Shown: positions 1 to 9,097 of the stretch, piece by piece
How positions within the stretch are numbered: position 1 is the first letter of the stretch
Layout of the letters: each line of letters begins with the position of its first letter
Assembly: GCA_001275005.1 (NCBI GenBank)
Contig: JWZX01003201.1
Coordinates: forward strand, 1 to 42,442
Source of the DNA: Chrysochromulina tobinii
Taxonomy: Eukaryota; Haptophyta; Prymnesiales; Chrysochromulinaceae
DNA: 42,442 bases
Direction: 5' to 3'
Translations under genes and position numbers: made by a program
The notes under the pieces: generated by a model
Seen by the model: only the letters and a program-made list of their open reading frames with translations
Database searches by the model: none
Told to the model about the DNA's origin: nothing

Positions 1-15
1 CCTGGACCCCGGACA

Positions 16-65
16 TCCAGGAAAATCTCATTTTCCTGGACATGTCAGGAATCTAGCCAGATTCC
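16..65. repeat. Two adjacent perfect hairpins
   Basis: Bases 16-26 and 30-40 are perfect 11-bp inverted arms (TCCAGGAAAAT and its complement) around a 3-base loop. Bases 48-54 and 59-65 form a second 7-bp stem (GGAATCT) around a 4-base loop. No gene is visible next to them. They could be the edge of a small mobile element or a transcript 3' structure; the window edge prevents a decision. Confidence 0.6.
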
Positions 66-382
66 CCCACTTTACCGCTCAGGCGGCCTTTTGTGTGTTC
101 TCAATGAATCAAAAATAGAATCAGCGCCTGATTCGCGCGCGGGGGACATACGAGGCACCGGCTCATAACCGGCTCATAAAGTTTCGGAGAGTCCACCGCC
201 GCCTCCGAGCTCCGTCGATGCCGCAATCTTAAGCAATCAGGAGGCTCGATATCCACTCTTTGTGTTGGGGGTGAAGCGGTACATGGCCGTTACGGTCGGT
301 GTCGTTACCTGAGTGATATCTAACCTGGCTTCTCTCAGCTAGTGCTACATGTAGATCCCAGTCTTAGACCTCGTGTTACCTC

Positions 383-600
383 GTGTCGAGGTCTGTCGAG
401 GTCTGTCGAGCTGTAGAGCTTGACAGCTTGACGCCCCGGCGCATGCTTAGGCGCATGCAGTCAGGGGGGGTCTGTCGAGGACGAGGTCTGTCGAGGTCTG
501 TCGAGAACTCGAGTAGCTGTCGAGCTACATGTATCCTGTCGAGTAGCTGTCGAGTAGCCTGTCAAGTTCCACTGTCGAGATAGGAGATTCCTGTCGAGTT
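383..600. repeat. TGTCGAG heptamer repeat field
   Basis: The heptamer TGTCGAG occurs about eleven times in roughly 220 bases, often as CTGTCGAGGT or CTGTCGAGTAG, with irregular spacing. The stretch can be read as a short open frame, but its serine- and arginine-rich translation only reflects the repeat, so I do not call a gene. The rest of 66-811 shows no gene that I can support. Confidence 0.7.
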
Positions 601-811
601 GTCGTGGCCAGGGCTCAAGTGTGCGCACATAGGAGGCCTCATAGATAGAGGGGCGAGGTCCTTAGAGAGGGCGCGCGCGGCGCGCCCACCCAGCCGCGCC
701 ACTCATCAACCCACTCTAAAGTACCACTCTATTGACGAACCTATAGTGACACTATGGCGTTGCGCCAGATAATATCTGGCGTGCTGTAGGTTCGCATCAG
801 CCATCACCAGA

Positions 812-3800
812 TCACCTAGGCGAGCTCTGTACGGTGCTGCTCGCCAACACGGTGCTGCTCGCCAATGCTGCGGGCGACTGAAAGGGCAAACGAAGCGGCC
901 CGCCGCCTGCCAGCCCCCCCACGCCTGCCATCGCCTGCCGGAGCTTGGACGTGGCCGCACGCAGGTACTCGCGCTCCTCGACGAGGTGAATGTTACCCGT
1001 CGGCCGCCAGGCGCGAGCGACACGTGCGCCACCGCCATCCGCCGCCATCGTCGCCTCATCGCTCTCGCCCAACACGACGCTCTCGCCCGCGACGCCGTTC
1101 TCTTCCCCAGTCGGCTGTGGCTGGTGAGGCTGCTGCCTGGGGTTCGCACGCCTATGCTCTCTGTAGCGCGCGTGCAGCGGCTCCGTCGGCATGCGGGGTG
1201 GGCGCTCACCCTCCTCGTCGGCCTCGACAGCGTGAGCGTCAGGAGGTGTCTTCGCGCCCAAGGACAAGCGGGGGCGAGTCGATGGCGGCGGCGGCTCGGC
1301 GGCGTGTAGGCACACTCCCGTGGTGACCTCCACGCGCTCTATCGAACACGCCTCGGCCATCGCGTCCGCTTGGGCCGCGCGCTCAGCGGCCACTGCATCA
1401 CGGGCAAACAGCGAAATGTCGTCCGTCATCATCACCTCCGCCTCGGCCGCGGAAGTGATGCTCACGCGCACTCGCAAGCAAGCTCCCCGCATCGCCTGCG
1501 CCGCCGCCGCGGCCAGCGCTTCGTCGGCGCGCCGGTGCCTCGCCTTCGCGCGCTCCTCGCGCCCGAGATTGCGACTCAGATCAGCCACGTGGCGCGCGGC
1601 CGCTGCGAGCTGGGATTGCGTCGTCGCGAGCTGCGAGCGCAGAGTCGCGGCTCGCGCGTCGGGATCCGTCGTGGCCGTGGCCTCCGAGGACCGCGAGGCG
1701 CCGTAATGAGCGCCCGCCTCCGAGGCCGCCGTCGCCGCCTTGACGGCCGCCGTCGCCGCCGCCAGCCGCTCGCACAACCCCGCGACTAAATCGGGCGCGG
1801 ACGCGAACACCCCCGGCGCCGTCGCATAAAGGTTGGCCCCGTACTCGTTGGATGAGGGCGGCAGCAGCCCCAGCGTCCCTGGAGTCCTCCCGGGGGTCGC
1901 CGCGCGCGCCTCGGCATCGGCGACCCTCGCGTCTGCGGCCTCTACCGTCGCCTCCAGCAGCGCCATCTGCGCATCGGTGAAGTCCGCCACCTCCGCGGCG
2001 GCGGCCTGCGCCTCGAGACGCGCCGCCTCGAGCAGACGCGCCGCCTCGAGCGCCTCAAGCGCCTCGAGACGCGCCGCCTCGGCACGTGTCGCCTGCGCCA
2101 CGGCTGCATCCGCGCGTGCGCCCGCGTGCGCCGCCGCCTCCGCCGCCGCGGCACTCTCGGCCACGCATGTCTCCACGTGCTCGAGCACCTGGAGCCTGTC
2201 GGCCTCGCGTGCGGCATCGGAGAGGCGCAGCGCCTGCTCGAGGGCGCGGCTAGTCGCCTCCTGCTCGGCAAGCCGCGCCTGGAGCGCCGCGGTCTCCATC
2301 TGCCACCTCTCGCGCTCCGCCTCATGCGCCTGCGCCGCCTGCTCGAGTTGCTGCGGTTGCTGCAGCTGCTGGAATTGCTGCTCCTGTTTGAGCTGCTTTT
2401 GCTGTTGCTGCTGCTGCTGTTGCTCTTGAAGTTGCTGCTGCTGTTGCTGCTGCTGTTGCTGAAGTTGCTGCTGCTGTTCAAGCTGCTGCTGCTGGAGCTG
2501 CTGCTGCTGGAGCTGCTGCTGCAGCTCTTCCACATGGGTGCGCGCCGCGGCCAGCTGCTCGGCCGCCCTCCGCCGCTGCTCGTGCACGGCCGCGTGCGCT
2601 GCCTTGAGCGCCTCCTCTCGCTGCTCCAGCCGCGCCGCGCGGCTCTGATCGCGCCTCGGCGGCCTGCACCGTCGAGGGCCAGAGTCAGCAGCGCGACGTC
2701 GTGCGCCTCTCCCCTGGTAACCAGGTGCGCCTCGAGCTCACTCACGCGTGCGAGCGCCTCGAGCAGCTGGTCGTTAGTGACGACGAGCTCCCCCTCGATC
2801 TCGGAGATCGCAATCTCGCTCTGCACGCGCGTCAGCTCCGCGGAGCGTCGTTCGCTCTGCACGTGCGCCAGCTGCTGCTGCGCCGCGCCCAGCTGCTGCT
2901 GTGTCAGCTCGAGCTGCAACTGGCTCGCGCCGAGCTGAGCGTGCGCCGCCTCGAGCTGCTGACGAAGCAGACGCTGAACGAGCGCCGCCTCGGCGGAAAG
3001 CACCGCCTCGCGTTGCGCGAGCGCATCCGAGTCGACACGCACTATACGTGCGGGTTGGTTGCGCACGCGCGCCGCGCGCCGCCCGAACTGAAGCGTTGAG
3101 CGTGTCTCGGCTAGGTCGGTGGTGCGCGCGGAGATGGTGACGAGCAGAGAGGTGCGGCAGTTGCCGCCTAGCGACTCCTGCAGCAGCCGCGTGAGTGCCG
3201 AGTTACGAAAGGGCACATGCGAGGGCGAGGGCGTCTGCGATCGGTGCCTGCCGCCAACGCCGCCTGCCGGCGAGGGCGGCAGTGCGACGGCGCCGTTGAG
3301 CTCGGCCAGCCGCGAGATCACGTTGCCGAGAGCAAACAGCGATACATTTATCTGCTGGGCCTCGTTGAGCTCGGTGCCCGAGACCGCCGTGCGCTTGACG
3401 CGTTCCGAGCCGGCCAAGTCACAGATTGTCAGCTTCGCGTGGTACGCGAGCGGAAACGCCTCTGTGGAGACGGTACGGGCGGCGGTAGCAGTGGCTGCGC
3501 CAGGGGCGGGGGCGGCGCAGGTGAATGTGGGCGCGGCGCCGGTGGCCGCGCCGGCGGCCACGCCGGTGGCGGTAGCGGTGGCGGTGGCGGTGGCGGCGGC
3601 GGTGCCGGTTTCCTGTCGATAGCTGACGCTAAAGATGGCGACGGCGTGGGAGCGCGACGAGTGGCGATTGAGCTGCGTGGATGAGAAGTGGAGCCGTGCC
3701 GCGCCGCTCTGGATGATCGCCACGCCCGCGGCCACCGTCTCGATCGGCACCGTCGTCGCGCGGTGCACGTACACGCCGCAAGCTGGGTCCTCTCGCAGGG

Positions 3801-4974
3801 CAAGAGAGGCGCTCTCGCCCTCGCCGCCGCCCTCGGCCAGCAGGTCATACACCTTGTCCAGGTACACCTGCACGTACTGCAGGCTGATCGAGATCGCGCA
3901 GCCCGCTGGCGCCGTCGGCGCCGTCGGAAGCGCCTCGGTGACGGAGACCAGCGCGGGAGCACGCGCACGCCTCGGGGACGAAGAGCGGCCGCCAAACACG
4001 ACGGGCACGGGCGAGCAGTTGCCTATCTCGGCAAGCCTGTCGCCGTCTTCGTCGTCCGAGGGTTCGTCGGGTTCGTCAGGTTCGTCGTCCGAGGGGTACC
4101 CCGAGGCGGTGGTGGACGCTGCCACCGAGTCCGTGGTCGCGTGCGTCTTGGCGAGGGCGCTCGCCTGCGCGTCGGCGAAGAGCGCGCGCAGCATTCGCGG
4201 CATCAGCCCCTCCGCAGCAGTGCCGAGCCGCCCGGGCTCATTGAGCGTGTACGTCTTGCCCGTGCCTGTCTGGCCGTAGGCGATGAGCGTGCCGTTGTAG
4301 CCGTCGAGCACCGAGCGCACGAGCGGCTGGCCGAGCTGCCGGTACACGCGCGCATTGTCCGCTTCGCCATCGAAGACATGGTTGAAGCTGAAGCGGCCGC
4401 CATCTGCGAGCGAGATGGTGTGCGCCTCTGGCGAGGCCTCGACGGTCAGCACCGGCACACCTGACGCGTGCGGCAGCACACGGACGTACACCTTCATCAT
4501 GTCGTTGTCGTATGGCGTCGAGGCCTCATGCACATCCGTGTCTTCGCTGTGCACGGATGCAATGTCGGAGACAAATCCTACCTCTTGAATCATAAGTGGC
4601 GATGGTGGGCCGTCGGCCCTGTACGGCTGTGCGGAGAACGCGGTAGCAGGCTGTCTCAGACTCGTGGGAATGTGAAGCAGTGGCTGGGACATGGGTGGCC
4701 GGTTGAATGTCGGCGACGGCAACGTCTGCGCCACCGCTGCAGATGGTGCTGCCATCGCTGCAGATGGCGCTAGTGTTGCTGACGACAAGGGCGGCGGTCC
4801 AGGGGCCCGAGGAGGTATCCTCGCCGCGCTGGGCCCTGGACGGCCGGCGTATTTCTGCAAGCTTGCGAGCTGCGCATTCGTCATGCGTGTCGAAGCTCGA
4901 CAAGCAGCAGGAGCACGACCCGGGAGGTCGATCGAGGGTCGACCGCCTGCAGGGCGGCGCGATGGCTCCGCCAT
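812..4974 (-). CDS. Kinesin-like motor protein with glutamine-rich coiled coil
   Basis: This is a microtubule motor ATPase with an N-terminal head. Visible motifs are the P-loop GQTGTGKT (residues about 234-241), switch I NRHSSRSH (about 436-443) and switch II DLAGSE (about 519-524), followed by the conserved NVSLFALGNVI and HVPFRNSALTRLLQ segments. Two loops are expanded: an acidic one after the P-loop (SDDEPDEPDEPSDDED) and an Ala/Thr-rich one after switch I. After the head come long heptad-like stretches and a Gln-rich coil encoded by CTG/TTG repeats near 2390-2530. The start is ATG 4974, with ATG 4884 (MTNAQLASLQKY) an equally good choice. The frame is broken between about 2633 and 2671: two single extra bases there separate head and coil, and the coil then runs openly to the TGA at 812. 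I infer sequence error, not two genes. The kinesin subfamily is not resolved. Confidence 0.9.
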
Positions 4975-5138
4975 ATTGCAAATCCTGGTAATCCAGTCCG
5001 CGGCGGAGAGTCCGCAAACTCCGAATCTATTGCCGTGGATAATTCAACGTTTCTGCCGGCTTGGGGAGTTCGGGTCGGGGACTCTTCCCCGAGAAACGCA
5101 GCGCGCGAGCCCCAATCCTGACGAACTCTAGAATTCCT
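4975..5138. promoter_or_regulatory. Compact divergent promoter region
   Basis: Only 164 bases separate the start codons of the divergently transcribed kinesin (-) and chromobarrel (+) genes, so both promoters and both 5' leaders must lie here or overlap the genes. I see no convincing TATA box. The call rests on gene layout alone. Confidence 0.5.
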
Positions 5139-6694
5139 ATGTCGGCTCCTGGCAAGCGAAAGAGCGAGCAGCTCGTCGCACCGAAGCCGGCGCCGGTGGT
5201 GCCTGCGGAGGCTGAAGCGGACGATTCGGGTCGTGCACGCAAGAGTGCACGCAGCCGCGGTGTGAGCGTCAAGCTCACGGGCGCTGGAAGCTGCAAGCAG
5301 CAGGAGGCGGCGGAGCCGGGCAGCGGCAATGCCGATGACACTGACATGCCTCCGGCGGCCGACGCGCCGATGGTGGCTAGTGGCGGCGGCGGCGGCAAGT
5401 TTGACGTGGGCGACACAATCATCTTGCTCAACGGCTCGCTCTGCTACGAGGCGGACGTGCTGCAGGTGCAGGGTGCCGATGCTCCTGCAGCTACCAAAAA
5501 GGGCACGAAGAAGGCAGAGCCGGCGCCGGCGGCGACGCGCTCGTACCTCGTCCGGTACACCAAGTGGCCGCGGCGGCCCGAGGAGTGGGTGGCGGAGATG
5601 TTCGTCAATGAGTGGAGCGAGGCGCTCGCGAAGGGTGCCACCAACCGGCCGCCGCGCGCGCGCATGTGGGACGCGAAGAAGGCGGGCGGCGCCAAGGGCG
5701 GCGCGGCAGGCGCCGATGACGAGGAGGAGCTCGACGAGGAGGACGAGCCCGCGCCTAAGCCAGCACCCAAGGTAGACGGAGGTGCCGCGCCCAAGGTCGA
5801 GGATAAGGCCGAGGGCCGACGGTCGGGGCGCGGGCCTAAGCCTTCGACGGCAGTCAACGAGACGGGCGCGGACGAGGCGGGTAGTAAACGGCAGTTCGCA
5901 AGTCGAACGACAAGGCCGAGGAGGTGAAGGAGGAGAAGGCTGCGGGCAAGGGTGTCGGCGCGGTGCGTGGCGCGGCCGCGGGCGGCGGAGGCCGCGCAGC
6001 CGCGCGCTCGGTAACGCCTTTCTCCGACGGCGAGGGTGGTGAGTCGACGATGGCGGTGCACGCAGACGAGGACGCGAACGCACTCATGGACCTGTTTGGC
6101 GGCGGCGGCGGCAAGAAGGACCCCAAGACGCTCAAGGAGGAGGGCGAGGAGGAGGACGACGATATGAACGACGACGAGGAGGAGGGCGAGGACGATGACA
6201 ACGAGGAGGAGGATGGCGAGGATGGCGAGGAAGACGAGGACGAGGACGAGGAGGAGGAGGAGGAGGAGGAGGCAAACGACGACAGAGAGGGCGAGGCCGA
6301 GGTCGACGATGACGAGGAGGAGGAGGAGGTGGAGGACGACCTCAAGCTCATCCTCGCGCAGCAGAAGCAAAAGGATAAGAAGGATGCCAACCTACTCAAG
6401 GAGCAGGAGGCTGCGCAGCTTGAGATCAAGTCGCCGCGCGCCGAGGCCAAGAAGGCGATGGAGGACGCGCGCCGCAAGCACCGCCGCAAGGGCCTGCCGA
6501 TGAAATCGCTGCCTGCGCCGCGGGAGATCGACCTGGCGGCGCGCACGCTCGAGGGAGAGGGCGATCCCAAGGCCGCACTTTCAGACGAGCGCCCTCCGTC
6601 ATCCGCTGCAACGACCAAAGATACCTCGGGCGTGGCGCGCGTGCGCCGGCGTAAGCCTGCCAAGCCGTGCGCCAGCCTCCTGCCCATGTGGTGA
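5139..6694 (+). CDS. Chromobarrel (MRG/MSL3-type) nuclear protein with acidic tail, frameshifted
   Basis: Residues about 85-165 hold a chromobarrel (tudor-knot) domain: KFDVGDTIILLNGSLCYEA, then SYLVRYTKWPRRPEEWV, the arrangement seen in MRG15, MSL3 and Esa1, where it binds methylated histone tails. The rest is low complexity: Lys/Ala/Pro-rich, then a very acidic Asp/Glu block near 6120-6330, then a basic segment. No MRG or acetyltransferase domain follows, so it is not a complete MRG15 or MYST homologue. The start is ATG 5139. The first frame ends at TGA 5925-5927, but a second frame continues in the same style (KSNDKAEEVKEEKAAG) to 6694, with the crossover near 5885-5905. I infer a one-base loss; a tiny intron is the alternative. 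A nuclear chromatin role is inferred from the domain. Confidence 0.72.
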
Positions 6695-7206
6695 ACAACA
6701 GCGGCAGCTTTAGCAACAGAAGCAACAGCAGCAGCGGCAGCGGCAGCGGCAGCAGCAATGCGCTCGCTCAGACGCAAGGGCGTCCAGCGAGAGCACACTG
6801 TCGAAGGGGCGGCTCGTGCAGATGTGGAAACAAGAGAGGCATGTGATTGCCAGCGCCCCCCGACGGGTGCGGCCTTTGCGCAGGGGATTGGCGGTAGGGG
6901 CGAAAGGAGCAAGGGGCACAGTCGCGGAGATGAATATGTTCTCAGCAGCGGCGGCGCACACAGCACGGCACACGGTGTCCCTCCTGAATTGAGAAGGAGC
7001 TGTTTGTCGGCCGTTATGGCTCCTATGTACTGTTCCGGTTTCTTGCACAACGTATCGAATTAAGCGCGACGTGTACGATAATCGAACTTTGCCCCATGCA
7101 CGCCCAACTGCAGTCTGCACCGCACGCGGTCCACGCTCCACTCGCGCTCCACACGCGCACGCCTTCGCAGCATGTATTGCTACTACCGAAGTGTACCATG
7201 ATAGGC
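6695..7206. other. Spacer between convergent genes, possibly holding more of the chromobarrel tail
   Basis: No independent gene is visible. The plus strand has coding-like stretches in two other frames: a Ser/Gly/Asn-rich run from about 6697 and then ESTLSKGRLVQMWKQERHV ending at a TGA near 7004. They could be the true C-terminus of the upstream gene if further single-base errors exist. Confidence 0.35.
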
Positions 7207-8724
7207 TCATCGACAGCAGCCCTCCTCTGTGCTTGACGGGTCGACGCTCCACGGCGGTGCGAGCGCAAAGAAGATGACGGAATAGCGTAGGCCCGAGTAG
7301 GGCAGAACCTCGTGCTCAAAGCGGCCGTCAAAGCGCACGAATCGGTCGCGCGTGTTCACGTCGAGGATACCGTCCTGCCCATGCACGCGCAGCTCGCCGC
7401 CTTCGTACTCGCCGAATGCCGTGGCCACCTGGTAGGTGGCGTCCTTGTCGTCTCGGTGGCGTGAGCCGCGGAAGTTTTTGTTGAACTGAACCGAGGTCCA
7501 CGGGTACGTGGGATCAGCGGCGCTAATGAGGGCGGAGGCGGCCTCCCAGAGCTGCTTGTGCTTCTTGGTGACCGAGGCTGCATCCCACACTCCCATACCC
7601 GCCTTGAAGGCGAAGGGCAAGTAGGGTCCATTTTGTTTGGCCCACACCTTCGTCGAGAGGCCGAGTTTGAACGACTGCTCAGCCATCTCGCCGCGGAGCT
7701 TACCGTCGGCGGGCATCACCGACCAGTCCAGCGCGTCGAGCAGCTCACGCATCCGCGCCGCCTCTGCCCTCGGGAGCGGCAGCCCATTCACACGGCCAAG
7801 CCAGACGTCTCCGCCCGTAAGCCGCCTGTGCTTGAGCAGGCAAGCAGCCAGCAAACCACCCGGCTGCTTCGGCGTACCCGAGCGTGCGACGGCGCAGAAC
7901 TCATCCACGGCCGCGTTGGCCGCGCCCACCTCGCAAGTGAGCAGTAGATGCCGGAGCGTTGGCGCCGGCAGCATCTGCGCGGGGTTCGCCGAGCCCACGG
8001 CCCCCTTGACTTTGGCCTCGAGGCCCGCCAGCTGCTGGCGCATTGGCGCGGAGAGGGTGCCGCCAAACCCCTCCTCGGCCGTGGCCGATGTTGCAGCGGT
8101 GCACACGTGGATGCGTGAGCCGCCCACGGTCGCGAGCGCTGGCTGCAGCGCGAGCTCGACCGCACGCGCCGAGGCGAGAGCTAGGCATGCTGCGACACGG
8201 GGCTGCTTGGTACTCCAATCTTGGAGCAACCTGATCTGCGACGGCGCGCACGCGGCAAAGTGCCGCTGCAGCTCGAGCTCGCTCATGCCAGCGGGCACGC
8301 CAAGGACAAGGAGCACATGATTAGCGTCCATGCCCACGGACGCCGCAACGGCGGCGGATGTTGCAGGAGAGGAGGTGGCACGAGGCAGAGCGGCTGTAGG
8401 AGGGTCGGCCACACGCTGCTTCTTCTTGGGCTGGGGTGCTGCAGCCTCGGCACGGCCGGTATGGCTGCTGCCGACTGGTGCACGCTCGTCAAGAAAGAGC
8501 TGTTCGACCTTCGGTGGTGCAGCATTGACGCTGGCGACGGGGCTGCTGTCAATTGGCAAAGACTCGTCTGGCACACGCTTCCTCTTCTTCTTCTTCACGG
8601 CCTTCACAGCGGCAGGTCGTACCGATGGCGAAGATCCTACGGAAAAGAGCATTGGTGGCGGCGGTGCCGCGACTGACGGCGCCGCGAATGATAAGTGACT
8701 CGCTTGGCGCTGCGCCTTCCTCAT
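7207..8724 (-). CDS. RRM-containing 2-oxoglutarate/Fe(II) oxygenase-like protein
   Basis: The predicted protein has 505 residues from ATG 8724; the longer frame begins with GTG. The N-terminus is basic with two nuclear-localisation-like clusters (KKKKRKR near 44-50, KKKQR near 100-104). Residues about 135-212 (NHVLLVLGVPAGMSELELQRHF onward) resemble an RNA-recognition motif. The C-terminal 95 residues fit a double-stranded beta-helix oxygenase: HRD gives the HxD iron ligands (H423, D425), FDGRFEH gives the distal His (about 471), and RYSVIFF gives the co-substrate Arg (about 480). The layout recalls ALKBH8, but the oxygenase text looks closer to the TET/JBP-like or prolyl-hydroxylase-like groups. 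RNA or DNA demethylation or hydroxylation is an inference. The central 200 residues are unrecognised. Confidence 0.72.
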   Translation of the reverse strand: MRKAQRQASHLSFAAPSVAAPPPPMLFSVGSSPSVRPAAVKAVKKKKRKRVPDESLPIDSSPVASVNAAPPKVEQLFLDERAPVGSSHTGRAEAAAPQPKKKQRVADPPTAALPRATSSPATSAAVAASVGMDANHVLLVLGVPAGMSELELQRHFAACAPSQIRLLQDWSTKQPRVAACLALASARAVELALQPALATVGGSRIHVCTAATSATAEEGFGGTLSAPMRQQLAGLEAKVKGAVGSANPAQMLPAPTLRHLLLTCEVGAANAAVDEFCAVARSGTPKQPGGLLAACLLKHRRLTGGDVWLGRVNGLPLPRAEAARMRELLDALDWSVMPADGKLRGEMAEQSFKLGLSTKVWAKQNGPYLPFAFKAGMGVWDAASVTKKHKQLWEAASALISAADPTYPWTSVQFNKNFRGSRHRDDKDATYQVATAFGEYEGGELRVHGQDGILDVNTRDRFVRFDGRFEHEVLPYSGLRYSVIFFALAPPWSVDPSSTEEGCCR

Positions 8725-9097
8725 GGAGGATCCGTGGTTGTGGTTCGAGATGCTCACGTGATTGCGGCGGTTTCAAAACTCGTCTTCGCGTACGGGGCTT
8801 CACGAACTCGTTTCCAAAACCTTCGGAGTGCTGCGAGCGGACAGCACTAGGAATCCCCTCGTCTTACATGTGTTCCTTAAAAATAAGCGTATAAACTATA
8901 CGCGAGCCGGATTCGTCATCATTCGTGATTCGAAACGGGCAGGCTCGTACCTCGTTTCGCCGGGGCGGTTACATGGGAACATGGCATGTCGGACCATTCA
9001 AGCTTTCAAGGCCCCGCCGGGAGACGCGCGGACACGTGGCAGTGACGTGACAGTACCGAAGGAGCCCGAGGCTGATGGCTTTCCCACCGCGCCACGT
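8725..9097. other. Intergenic spacer, nothing recognised
   Basis: This stretch lies upstream of the oxygenase gene and downstream of SLU7 (both minus strand), so it should hold the oxygenase promoter and the SLU7 3' end. It is less GC-rich than the genes. I see no RNA gene or repeat. Confidence 0.5.

Noticed and set aside
2126-2938. Plus-strand frame with long leucine runs
   Set aside because: The leucine runs are CTG repeats read opposite the glutamine-rich kinesin coil.
5886-5899. A 14-nt GT-AG mini-intron in the chromobarrel gene
   Set aside because: It is shorter than almost all known introns, and a similar 14-base GT-AG string occurs by chance at the later stop; a base error is simpler. 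I kept the frame break as a finding.
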